Below are positions 40,821 through 57,548 of a stretch of DNA of 64,000 nt, in pieces; the stretch's first letter is position 1; each line of letters opens with the position of its first letter. The DNA comes from Spirodela intermedia (Eukaryota; Streptophyta; Magnoliopsida; Alismatales; Araceae): positions 1,356,501 to 1,420,500 of the forward strand of contig LR746280.1 of NCBI GenBank assembly GCA_902729315.2. The letters run 5' to 3'. The notes beneath the pieces are model-generated. The model worked only from the letters and a program-made list of their open reading frames with translations. It was not told where the DNA came from and ran no database searches. The position numbers were made by a program, and so were the translations under genes.

Positions 40821-44174
<3,354 letters not shown>

Positions 44175-45159
44175 TCAACCGAGTTCAAAGGAATCGGAAA
44201 GCAGCTCCGTGAAGCTAGAGTTCTCCCCCACGCCTCACCGATGACTGAGGTCGTACCATTCTTCTACTATCTTCGTTTCCTCTCTCCCTCTCTTGCATTC
44301 TAACCAAACACCCTACGTTTCCCACACGTTACTGGTGCTGGTGTATGGCGATCGCCACCCTCTACTTGAGATCGGAGGTATCCTTTGGCGTGGATTGATG
44401 GTGCGACGGCTATTTGACCTCCTTTTATCTTGTCTGAGGAAGCTTCACTATCACTCTCCCCCTCTCAAAGTGTCTCCCTGTTGGAGTTGATAAGAGGAAA
44501 CAACGAAGACCTCAGTGTACAATTCCGACCGGGAATGGTAGGGCCAGATCTTCTAGAGAGTTGACCTGATGTGATGGCAGAATTTCATCCACGTCTCCGC
44601 ATGCTTCTCTCTTTCTTACATCAGACTCACAATCTTGTCGTCTTTTCGAAGCCTCCCGACTACGCCATCACCGGCATATGCTATGGAAGATGGAGGCTGT
44701 TTTCCATCCCTTGGCCGAGGCCATGGAGACGCTAAGCGAAGCCCTGCACTCGCTACCTTTCCCTGCGACACAGTAGGCCGACCCGGGCAAGGTCTTCTTT
44801 CAGGAATTTACTTTTGAAGCCCAACTGGGACACAGTAGGGTAAAGTCCATACCTGACATTCCACGTTGACTTTCAGGCTCACACCGAGGATAATTGGGCC
44901 GTAAGAGACCGTGCTCTTTCCAACCCATTGACAAGCGTAGGAGATAGGCCACCTGAACCCAAACACGATGTTACGTGAAACACAATTTCTTCACCACGCC
45001 GCCAATAAAATGTAACCAAATCAGAAGAAAATTGTGATATTATACGGTGACATGTTATATGTGTAATATATACTCTATCGTGCAAGGTTTAGTAATAAAA
45101 CTTATTCCACTATCATATTTTAGGCCCCGATAATAATCCCACCTGTAAGACTTCCGACA

Positions 45160-46466
45160 GATCAAGTCCCTAGTCCATTCCCTTTTCTACGTTTTGGACC
45201 CTAAAAATGAAGCCCGGAAAGACAAATGAGCCCAAAGATAGCTTTCATTTTGTATTTTGCTCGATTGAGTTCCAGACTCCATAAGTTTTCTACATTGTGG
45301 ATTTTTTTCTGGAAATCTTTATTTCGAATGGCATCTGTAAAATTTAGTGTGCTACATCATTGTTAAATAGGAAAACTTTATTGATATAATTTTGGTTTGC
45401 CGGATTGGCTGAAAGATAAAAAGCTGGCCTTGAATTCGATTAATAAAAGAAAAAGGATGATATTCATTATAATAATGAGTAAAAAAGGTATATGAAATAA
45501 GATATTACAATTTTTTTGACGTATTTTATACTTTGGTTGATTCCATACTTTTATGAAACTTCTATATTAACTTTCAGCCAAATCTTCATTTTTAAGATGA
45601 ACTATTTAAATAAATAAAAATATTATTTTTTTTTGGATTGCAAAACTTTATTTTTCAAGTTTTTGTTTCTGTGATTACTTGCAATCTTAAAAAAATCTCA
45701 AGTTTGACAATTATCGATATAAAATAAAAAAATTTATCGAGTATCCTTTGATTTCACTATCTTATTCAATAATTTTAATTAATAATTTGGCATATATTTT
45801 ATTTTTGTCATTTTCTTCACGTTTATCTCTGAATAGAATCTTCTCGTTGGTTCTACCTACACAATGAAGAGATATCTCGCAAGGTTAAAACAAAAGCATA
45901 GAAAATGAGAATTTTCTACACTTATTTTTTTTCTTAGACGCATGTCGTTGACCAATTCTGAGCTTGATGTCCCCGGCCCTTGAAATATTTTGCAAGACTC
46001 AGAAAAAATCTTAGAGCGGGAGAGAGAAGGAGAGAGAGAGAGAGAGGGTCTAATCCATCCGCTGATTTGCGTTTACAAGAATTCAAGGATTACGTGTACG
46101 TATTTATGTCGTGCATGGTTTTGCAACTCTGGAGCTACCTCTGGGTCTTTTTTTACGCTCGTGGGCCAGGTGACGTGAACCCGTGAAAGTGACCTGACAG
46201 ACCCCACGTAGATGGCCACATCCGGAAGCCAAAGGTGGATCAGCGGGGCAGTTGAACTACGACTGCTGGTAGTTGATGTATTGTTGATCTCTTCGCCTCC
46301 ATACGCCCTCTTCGTGCCTTCTCTCTCTCCTCTTCCCTTCTGTCGCTATTGATCCCTTCCAACCTCTTCACTTTCCCGTCCACCCATCACAACCACAATA
46401 TCTCTCTCCACTCTATCTACTCTTTTAAGCCCCTGCAAAACTCCAGCCGTTGTCGATTTTGGAGTG
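45160..46466. promoter_or_regulatory. Intergenic and WRKY promoter region
   Basis: AT-rich spacer after the duplication ends at 45159, then a promoter-like part with a short GA run at about 46029-46048 and pyrimidine-rich sequence at 46320-46440 upstream of the WRKY start. No other gene recognised. Confidence 0.5.
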
Positions 46467-48236
<1,770 letters not shown>

Positions 48237-48309
48237 TTACCTACAAATTAATGGAATCAACCTTCCGGAAATCAATAACGGACGCCTCTCCTTGTTCAAG
48301 CCATCTATA

Positions 48310-49205
48310 GAGAGACAGAGAGAGAGAGACAGAGAGACAGAGAGCGAGAGAGAAAGAGAGATACAGAGTGTGAATGAGAGAGCGAGAGAGAGCATGAGTG
48401 AGAGAGCGAGAAAGAGCGACAGAAAGAGAGAGAGAGAGAGAGAGGGTGAGAGAGAGAGAGAGAGCGAGAGCGAGAGCGAGAGAGAGACAGAGACACACAC
48501 AGAGAGCGAGCGAGAGCAAGGGAGAGAGGGAGGGGAGAGGAGAGAGAGAGAGGAGGAAGGGGGTGAGAGAGAGCAAGAGAGAGAGATGAGGGAGGAGAGA
48601 GAGACATAGGGGTTGAGGGAGAGGGTGAGAGCAAGAGAGAACAGAGACACCCACAGAGAGCGAGCGAGAGCAAGAGAGAGAGGAGGAAGGGGAGAGGAGA
48701 GAGAAAGAGAGAGGAAGGGGAGAGGAGAGAGAAAGAGAGAGGAAGGGGAGAGGAGAGAGAGAGAGAGAGAGGAGGAAGGGGGGAGAGAGAGATGAGGGTG
48801 GAGAGAGAGACATAGAGGTTAGAGAGAGGGTGAGAGCGAGAGAGAGACAGACAGAGAGAGAGCGAGCGAGAGCAAGAGAGAGAAAGAGAGAGCGAGAGCA
48901 AGAGAGAGGGTGAGAGCGAGAGAGAGACAGAGACAGAGAGAGAGCGAGCGAGAGCAAGAGAGAGAAAAAGAGAGAGAGAGAGAGACAGGGACAGAGAGAG
49001 AGGAGGGAGGGAGGAAGGGGGGGAGAGAGAGAGAGAGAGAGAGAGAATGGAGGGGAGAGAGAGAGAGAAAGAGAGAGCGACAGTTAGAGAAAGAGAGAGG
49101 AGGGAGGGAGGGAGGGGAGAGAGAGAGAGAAAGAGAGAGCGACAGTTAGAGAAAGAGAGAGGAGGGAGGGAGGGAGGGAAAGAGGGGAGAGAGATAGAGA
49201 GAGAC
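48310..49205. repeat. ~900-bp GA-rich polypurine tract
   Basis: Begins about 75 bp after the WRKY stop codon and is almost entirely purine on the plus strand, with scattered T and C. Composed of (GA)n, GAGC, GGGA and GACA runs with internal repeats, such as the GAGCGACAGTTAGAGAAAGA block seen twice near 49070 and 49140. No coding value on either strand. Confidence 0.93.
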
Positions 49206-50259
49206 TGATATGTAGGTTTCTGGGCTTTCTAGTCAGACCTCTTGTAAACTTGGTGCTCGAGAGGGTGTGAACACTGAGTTGGGATGGTCCGAGTTTCGTT
49301 ATTGGGTAGAACCAACCCGACCCATTGACTTTCTACACCACGACAAGAGAGGGCTAGTCAAAGATGGGACGCCTAATTCGAACTCCAATGGATAAAGTCA
49401 AGTAAGTAAGATTAGGCCGGTGGGTCAGCTGCATTAGACTCACCCGAGTCAGACCTGATTGTCTACTCGTCAATGGGGGATATGCCTAGAGTGGGGCTAT
49501 TTTCCTAATCACCCAAGTACCTCAGCTTCTTGGTGGGATGGCACCAAAAATACATCATTTTCCCCAAAGCTACCATTCGCGGGGGGTTTGACCGTAATAA
49601 AAATGACACGTGTTCAAGGACCTATGTTCTTTTTCCTTTTAGCCCTCCACAGTTCGGCTAATCAGAGATAAATTCCTCATTTTTTTAGGCTACAATTGTT
49701 ACCCCTCGAAAGCCCTAGTGACTAAGCGCGTAGTATTTTCCTATAATATCTCTCTTTAATCTATGGGAAATACCTTCCACCTATTAGAAAAAGTCTAGAA
49801 TACCCCCTGCTATTTGGCTCCAACAAACCTAGGCCAAGAAAAGGACATATATATATATATATATCGAGAGAGAGAGAGAGAGAGAGATGATACAGATTAG
49901 GACATAAAGGTTAACATAATCTTTTCAAGGGTTATGCCGAGTAAATTAATTTTTTTGAGGAGTTGGATGCTTTAACGATTAGGGATTTACTGATAATCCG
50001 CCGTCTGAAGAGTTAAACAAAAAGTCAGTAATTAGTGCAGTTAATGAAGGAAAATATTTACCATGTACAATTAAATTCTTATCAGTATTACTATTATTAT
50101 TATTTATCGATTTTAGTACCGAGGGAGAACAAGCGGGCACGAGGTCACTGTAGCTCCGCGGGGAAAGCATCCTCATCCTTGGCTCTGGACGACTATCTGA
50201 GGCTCTGGGCATTCGGCGGCGAGGGAATTGCCCGGTGCGGAGGAGTAGCTCCGAGAAGG
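49206..50259. promoter_or_regulatory. Upstream region of SGT1
   Basis: Unique sequence with an (AT)n(GA)n run at about 49847-49887 and a TTA run near 50087. Presumed to hold the SGT1 promoter and 5' UTR. No other gene recognised. Confidence 0.45.
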
Positions 50260-53200
50260 ATGGCGTCTGATCTGAAGGAAAAGGCGAAGGAGGCTTTCGT
50301 CGACGACAACTTCGAGCTTGCCGTCGAGCTTTACACACAGGCTCTCGATATGGACCCGAGGAATGCTGATTTGTTCGCCGACCGCGCACAGGCCAACTTG
50401 AAGCTCAATAATTTTACCGGTAATGGTTTCGCCAACCGTTGGTTGGATTCTTGAACTTTGAAGTTTCCCTCCTCGTTTCCGTTCTAGGTTTCCCTAGCCG
50501 TTCTAGGTTTTTATCTTTCCCTCCGTCCCTCGAGTTTGCCTGTTTGCCATCGTTACCTTGGGAGGCTGTCGTTTAAGAACTCCAGGTTTTGAAGTTGATG
50601 TATTTACTCCTGACACTCGCTCTGGGCCTGTCGTTTCCTTTATAATTCCTGACGGACATTGTGTTGACCATGTTCGTGTTTTCTCGCGTCAGATCATTCG
50701 AATAGGGAAACATTGTTCTCAAGAGCAATGCCATATCTTAAGTCTTTCTCTGTCCTATGTATTCATCCACAGCATGAAGATAATTATTGAATATTCTTTA
50801 GTTTACCTCCTCTCAGTAGAGCCAATAGATTCACGTGTTTCAAGAATCTCTTCTGGATATTGCACCCAGGCCAGATGGCAAACATTCTTGCAGGTAGACT
50901 AACGACTTTTGATTTCGTGAATTCTGCAGAGGCAGTCGCTGACGCAAGTAGAGCAATCGAGTTGGATCCTTCAATATCAAAGGCATATCTGCGCAAGGGG
51001 TCAGATTTATAATTACAATGCCTATGAATCCTTGTTACAATGACTGGTACTGAAACCTATGAAATCAAGTGGGAGATCGCTCATCCCATTATTGATACTG
51101 CTTGAGGCATGCTCCCTCCAAAGATATAAGGCCCAAAAAATTGATGATCTGCGTTCTTTTTCTCACGAAGTACCGTTACGATCTTGCAATGAACCCATCA
51201 CCCCACCTGCTTGTACTCGGTCTACTCTGCTCGTTCTTATCAGTTCAGAAGGCCTAAAACCTCGTCAGTAGCCATCTCCCCTACCCTCCCCAGCACACAC
51301 ACACACATACACGAATTTATTCACGAAAAGATATATGATCTGATTCCGCTAGTTTATACTCTGTTGTCTGGATGCTGAAGCGGAAAATGTTCTAGTATTC
51401 CATCCATTGATTTCACATAATTAGTTTCAAAATACTGGCAAAGAAGTTAGGACCTATACAATGCAGGTTTTTTGACACGAAAGTGGCGATATCAGTGGGT
51501 TAGCAAAATAGTTCTAATTATAAAACGAATTGAGGGAATGACACACTGATAATTTGGCCTAAGTGTTAAACACATGGAGAGCTTGGAATTACCAAATACG
51601 GTAATTTGGCATTGATAATTGAGTACCAGTGTGAATTCCGAGCCGTTTCTGAGGGATTATTGCTAGAAATAATGAAAAAAATTGTATTATATAATAATGA
51701 TGATGAAGTGCTAGACCTACAGATATCAATGACGCTTTGAAGATATCTTACGAGATCTAGATACTCTAGCAGTCTGTTCAGATATTTGTTTGGGTAGCGA
51801 GCTACTTTGGAAGGACTGTGATGCATGACATCTACTGTCAAGAAACGATTTCAATTTGTTTTCAAAGATCATGTTTACTTGGACTTTGATGATGAAATAG
51901 TGCCAGAGTATGGTTGAGATTCAGGAGGAAGCTCGGGGATGAGGTTATTCAACAATTAGATGTTCTTTTAGGTTTTCATCCAGAATGGTCCATAGTGAGG
52001 CATGAGGTAGATATGTAGGATTGGGGATGAGGAAAACGATGAATGTTCAGTCAATTCAGCCCATTGCATTTGTCAGATGTAGGCATCGAACACCGTGTTG
52101 CTTGTTGGATTCGGAAGTCCTTTTCCTTTAGAAATGAATACTTTCTGTGGTGCATTTCTCACGTGAAACTTTGTTTGGGGTAGTTTATGGATAATCGACA
52201 TCATTTACCTTTTTTCTGGGCGAAGGGGGGGAATGAAGGAGAAATTTCCGAACACTTGTTCTTTGGATGTTTATCCTCGTCGGTGATTTGTGATTTGATA
52301 GTTATACTACTTACACGGTGGTAACACACATCAGATTGATGAGCTTTAGTTAAGTTGGTACTGACATTATCTGATGGTTCATTCTGTATGCAATGCTATA
52401 GCCTACTAGGCCCGAGAAAAGGACTTTGCTGCAGTTTTTTAGTTTTTCATTTGAATGTTGGAACGAAGTAAAAGCGTGTGGAACATTTGTTTCCGAGAAA
52501 AAGTTGGCAACATAGATTTCAGTTGGCAACATTTGCAATCATCTAACGGACTTTTTTTAACCAACTCTTCTGCAGTGGTGATGCTGATTTTCACCACCTA
52601 TTTTTCTTTGTTGCTTTCGCTCTGGTTGATTTCCGACGATAATCCTAGTTTGCTTGCTTGACATATATGATGGATTTGGGTTTCCTTTTGTTTGTGTTTT
52701 TTCTTTGTTGATTTTTTTTTTTGGGGTGGGTTTGGACACGACTGGACCCCACTTTAATACCATGCCAGATGGAAAAAAAAAAAAGAAATTAAAGTCAATC
52801 TCTCCTCTACATGCTCGGGGGGGGGGCTGAGGATGAGCTAGTGTGATGGGCCTCCTGAACCAAGAATTCAAAAGACTTTTTGTACAGCAGCAATAATGAA
52901 TCTTGTTCGATCTTCTGAAGGATACCACATATTTATGCTAAATATTGCCTTTCCCCTACATATTTCAAATTTTTTATATACTATATTGAACATATCTTAC
53001 TAGCAGAAGCGTTTTTTGCAATCTTTCTAGCGAAAATACAGGTTACCCCTGGAGCATTTATCATTTGTTGTACTTTTTCCATTTTTATGTCTTCCCCTCA
53101 TGTTACATTTCATAATAGGTTTATGTCATACACCTAGCGTAGTATCCATTATTCATTGTTAGTTCTCTTCCCAGTCCCCCATCCCTCGGTCATCCAGCCA

Positions 53201-56200
53201 TCTTTCCACTTTATTATGAACGAATATGATGAAGTGGTTAAATTGACGTTATCGTACTATTCTGTGACACTTCATTATACTATCTGTTCAGGTTCTTGTG
53301 TTTGTCTCAGCGTTATCAGGCTGCGCATTCCTTTGTATCTGGGGTTAATCGACTTTAATTTAACATTCCCACTCTCATGAATCAAAAACCCTAGAATGTT
53401 ATACGCCATCTTATAATGTTGTTCGGCATGACTGTTTGCACTTCCACTTGCAATAAAAAATGAAATGAAATCGTTCTCTTTGGCAGCACTGCTTGTATAA
53501 AACTTGAAGAATTCCAGACCGCAAAAGCAGCACTTGAAGCCGGTGCTTCTTTGGTGCCTGGGGATTCAAGGTTCTCCAAATTGATCAGAGAATGTGATGA
53601 GCTGATTGCAGGTACGTTCTCAATCTCTTTTGCATCCCTAGACATGGAGATCAGAACCTCAGATCTTCAAGCTTTTTTTTTATGCACATTTTGTGATAAA
53701 GTTGTCGAGATTTCTGAAATCCTTGTAAATTGTAGCACACTTACTGTTTGTCGAGCTCCTTGTTACCTTTTTAAGCACACTTACTGTTTGTCTTTTCACA
53801 GAGGAGAACAGAACTGCTGTAGTCCCAAAAGTAATGAGCATACCCTCTAGCAGTGTATCTCCTCTGCCAGACAGAGTTACGAATAGTCCAAACGATCTTG
53901 AGCCTTTGCCAGTTGCAACACCAAGTGCGCCAAAGTATAGGTATTGTCTAGACTTCTGCAGGCTCATTACTTATCTGGAAAATATTAAAATGAGTAAACC
54001 TTTTCTTGTGGGTATTGATATGCTCCTTCTAAATGTCTACGAACTGGTATCACGATCCTTTTTGAGTAGCTATTCTCCTTGCCTAGCATGTATGTTGAAA
54101 AAAAATTCCTGTCACCATGATTTCTATTTTCCTTATTTAAATTTCCCAACTTATTCGAGGCCCATACTGATTTTTACTGTCTCATTGCGTCTAGTCCTTT
54201 GTGTAATCTCTGTGCAGTGAAATGTGCATACATGATCCGTCTACACTTGTGTTGTTAACCTATGTTAATAGGGAGGGGGGGGAAGGGGGACGAAGAGGGA
54301 GGGAGGGAGGGAGGGAGAGAGAGAGATAGAGAGAGAGAGGGAGAGTGAGGCACCCGAGATGTAATTACTAATGATTTCACTTCTTTCTCCTCGCTCATCA
54401 TATCACACACATTCCAACAAGTGATTTCTTATGTGTAGACTTGAACTGAATACTTCAGGTATTTCCTTACTTAAATACTTTCTTCGATGGTAAATTGATT
54501 AAGAAATGAAACCGTGAGTCGCTAAAGATTCTACCATTTTGTTTGTTGTGATTACTCTGGATAATCCAGGCATGACCACTATAATACGCCAACCGAAGTG
54601 GTGTTGACCATATTTGCAAAAGGCATTCCTTCCGAAAATGTCCATGTTGACTTCGGTGAACAAATTGTATGTTACTTAATCCTATTTTTCTTTGTTTATA
54701 CTCCGAATTTCCTCTTTCAGAAACATGAATTGCACGGAATACTGATGGCTCTAGCGTATTTTCCAGTTGAGTGTCTCAATTGATGTCTCGAATGAGGAAT
54801 CATATCATTTTCAGCCACGGTTGTTCAGTAAGGTACCGTTCTCTATTTTTATCATACAAATTTGTGCCGCTGATCCCAGCTTGTGTTACTCACTAACCGA
54901 GATTTTTCTCTCCTTCTCTCTCGATGTTATTGGATAAAACAGATAGTTCCTGATAAATGCAGATACGCTGTACTATCTTCCAAGATAGAAATTCGCCTTT
55001 TCAAAGCTGATCCTATCTCATGGACGTCTCTGGAATTCAGGAAGGATAATGTGGTTCCACAAAAGATCAATGCACCGTCTGGTAACTCATCATAATTTCC
55101 TTTATAAAAAATAATGCTTTCGTTGCCAGTAGCTAGTTTCTTGTCCTGTTCAACATGTCTCTTTCTCTTTTTCTTTGTTTTTAATGCTTGTCTATGAACC
55201 TTCTGTTGTGCTGACCTTCCTCCGCTGCCCTCACTTCTTCATAAGCTGTATGATCTTACAGAAAAAAATATATCAAATTTGAAATTTCAATCTGGTCGTA
55301 GTTCCGAATTCTAGATCTTGGACCAACTGCGCTCTAGTCTCGATGTGGGTTTGCAATAATCTGCCATTCAATGACTTCTCTGCACTAGTCGTTTGATCTT
55401 GCGAAAAATTAAATCAAAATTCCAGCTGTTAGTAAAAGTTAATTCCATCTGCTAGATATCGAATCAACAGCCTTTTGGTCTCAATGTGTTTTTGGAATGA
55501 ATCATTCAAACTGGATATGGGCAATTGCTGAACTCCAAGAACTGTGATAGAATGTTTAGTCCAGCGAAAGGCCTCATAACACAAGGAAATCAGGCTGATA
55601 TGTCTCATAATATCAGCCCAGCCAGTGGTTCTTGGGACCTCGCTTATCTATATAACACCTGAACTTTGGTCGGATTAACTGCGTTATCGTGTTGATGATC
55701 CATATCAGAAACTCCTGGCCTGAATTTTTGCCAGATTGTTCTAAGTCATGGTCATTAAGTAGCTAAATGTCCACCGGTGCTTGCCCACTTCTGGAGATGG
55801 GTAAATACTTGGTTTTGCGAGTGGGTCTGGGACGTTGACTTCTCTCCCTGTTTTGTCTTCTATGGGAGCTTCAGTTTCAGAGAGACCCACCTACCCATCC
55901 TCAAAGTCAAAGATTGACTGGGATAAACTGGAGGCTGAGGTGAAGAAAGAGGTCAGCGGCATTTGCTTAGGTCAAAAAAAAACATCAGAACAACCCCTTC
56001 TCATGGCCCCTTCTGACGTGTACTCTCATCCATCGCAGGAGAAAGAGGAGAAGCTGGAGGGTGACGCCGCCCTGAACAAGCTCTTCCGCGACCTGTACCA
56101 AGACGCCGACGAAGACACGAGACGGGCCATGAAGAAATCCTTTGTACGGCCCCTGCACCCCCATCCCTCGTCTGCTTCAGCGTCATTTTAGTCTTATCTG

Positions 56201-56321
56201 GCTCCTCTGTTTGATGCCAGGTGGAATCCAACGGGACGGTGCTCTCCACGAACTGGAAGGAAGTAGGCTCAAAGAAGGTCGAGGGAAGCCCTCCCCAGGG
56301 TATGGAGATGAGGAAATGGGA

Positions 56322-56328
<7 letters not shown>
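50260..56328 (+). CDS. SGT1: SGT1 co-chaperone (TPR-CS-SGS)
   Basis: Works with HSP90 and RAR1 to stabilise NLR immune receptors and contacts SKP1 in SCF ubiquitin ligases. Ten exons: 50260-50419, 50930-50999, 53487-53611, 53802-53940, 54570-54666, 54767-54832, 54943-55081, 55881-55951, 56039-56143, 56221-56328; 359 aa. Three TPRs occupy about residues 1-118 ([53 protein letters not shown]). A variable linker follows, then the CS domain about 166-260 ([45 protein letters not shown]) and the SGS domain about 288-359 ([40 protein letters not shown]). An alternative exon 8 acceptor at 55869 would add four residues. The last residues are KWET where most plant homologues end KWEI or KWEY. Intron 2 is about 2.5 kb with no recognisable gene. 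Confidence 0.95.
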
Positions 56329-56365
<37 letters not shown>

Positions 56366-56830
56366 TACTTGAGAAAATTTTGTGCAAGTGCCCCAGAGGA
56401 CCAGCCTCATATATACTCTAGGAAACTACGTTGTGGCTTGTGATGGGCTTTTAGCTGAGTATGATGAACTTACGTTTCATTGAAAGCATGGTTGAATCGA
56501 GTTACAAAGCTTTGAATGTGGGGTGTGAGGCCACAGGCATGGTCCATGTGGGCACATGTGGTGAATGTGTTGCCATGACATGACATGACATGGTGCGACA
56601 TGCATGGAGTGTCCATGGCATGGTGCAACGCGTGTGAATTGGGTAGATGGCACCATAGGCTGGAACCATGGTTCACATAAGGTGCCAATGGTGATTAATT
56701 CATAGCACTAATGTACCTATGGTGCATATATGCACGTATACCTTGGAGGGTATGACCATGGGTGGCTTAGTGATGACGTGACATGACCCACAATAGCGGG
56801 ACAATACAAATGATGCCGGTATTGTATTGC
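56329..56830. other. Spacer downstream of SGT1
   Basis: A (GA)n run at about 56329-56362 immediately after the SGT1 stop codon, then a stretch rich in CATG, ATGG and ACATG words at about 56500-56700. No gene recognised. Confidence 0.5.
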
Positions 56831-57152
56831 TATATATGAGAGGGGAGATGATCCCATTTCTAGAATCTTACTATTTATAGGAAAGAGTAACCTATGTGCT
56901 TTTACTACTTTATCTCTCTATGCTCAATGCCTTCCCTCACTCTTGATAAAACTCAGACGGAGACATCACTTAATCATCATTTAAATTGCCGGTTCAAGAT
57001 CCATCTCTTATCCCACACTGCCTGAGAATTTTATCAAGAGTGAGGGAGGCATTGGGCATAGAGAGATAAAGTAGTCAAAGCACATAGGTTACTCTTTCCT
57101 ATAAATAGTAAGATTCTAGAAATGGGATCATCTCCCCTCTCATTTATATATC
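56831..57152. repeat. 322-bp foldback (long inverted repeat)
   Basis: Arms 56831-56956 and 57022-57152 are nearly perfect reverse complements (a handful of mismatches and small gaps), separated by a loop of about 65 nt. The arms include the 20-base block ACTATTTATAGGAAAGAGTA and its complement. RNA from either strand would form a hairpin of about 125 bp. Candidates are a foldback MITE or a young MIRNA/long-hairpin siRNA locus. No open reading frame. Confidence 0.9.
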
Positions 57153-57548
57153 AGTTTTTGTGAAGAAATAGTAATATCTTCTTTGAACGAGCAAAGCTTC
57201 TACAATGGTGAAGACTGCTTGGGGTGTCATGAAGGACTATCAGATCAACGTTGACTTTGGTTTACTAGTTTTTGTTTGATTCAGAATTGGTAAGTGCTGC
57301 AGAATACGAATTATAATAAATATTTTTCAAGATAAGCGGGTTGGTCTAATCGGATCCTAATCGGATCATGCCTTCTGAAAGGGGAGAGGTCCTTTTCCCG
57401 GAACCTTCTGAATAAATACAGCCCTCCCCGTCCATTTCTCCGTTCCGTGTTTCTCAGAAGCCGGGGATTTTCTCTTGCCCTCTGCAATCCCTAGATCTCT
57501 CTGTGTCACCCCCGTTCAATCTCTCGCTCGGCCTGCCGTCGCCTCAAG
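57153..57548. promoter_or_regulatory. ESS2 promoter and 5' UTR
   Basis: Short upstream region with a TATA-like AATAAATA near 57410, about 135 bp before the start codon, and a CT-rich leader. Confidence 0.4.

Noticed and set aside
48237-49149. Several 60-238 codon frames rich in SLSL or RERE
   Set aside because: Products of the GA-rich polypurine tract; no non-repetitive protein sequence in any frame.
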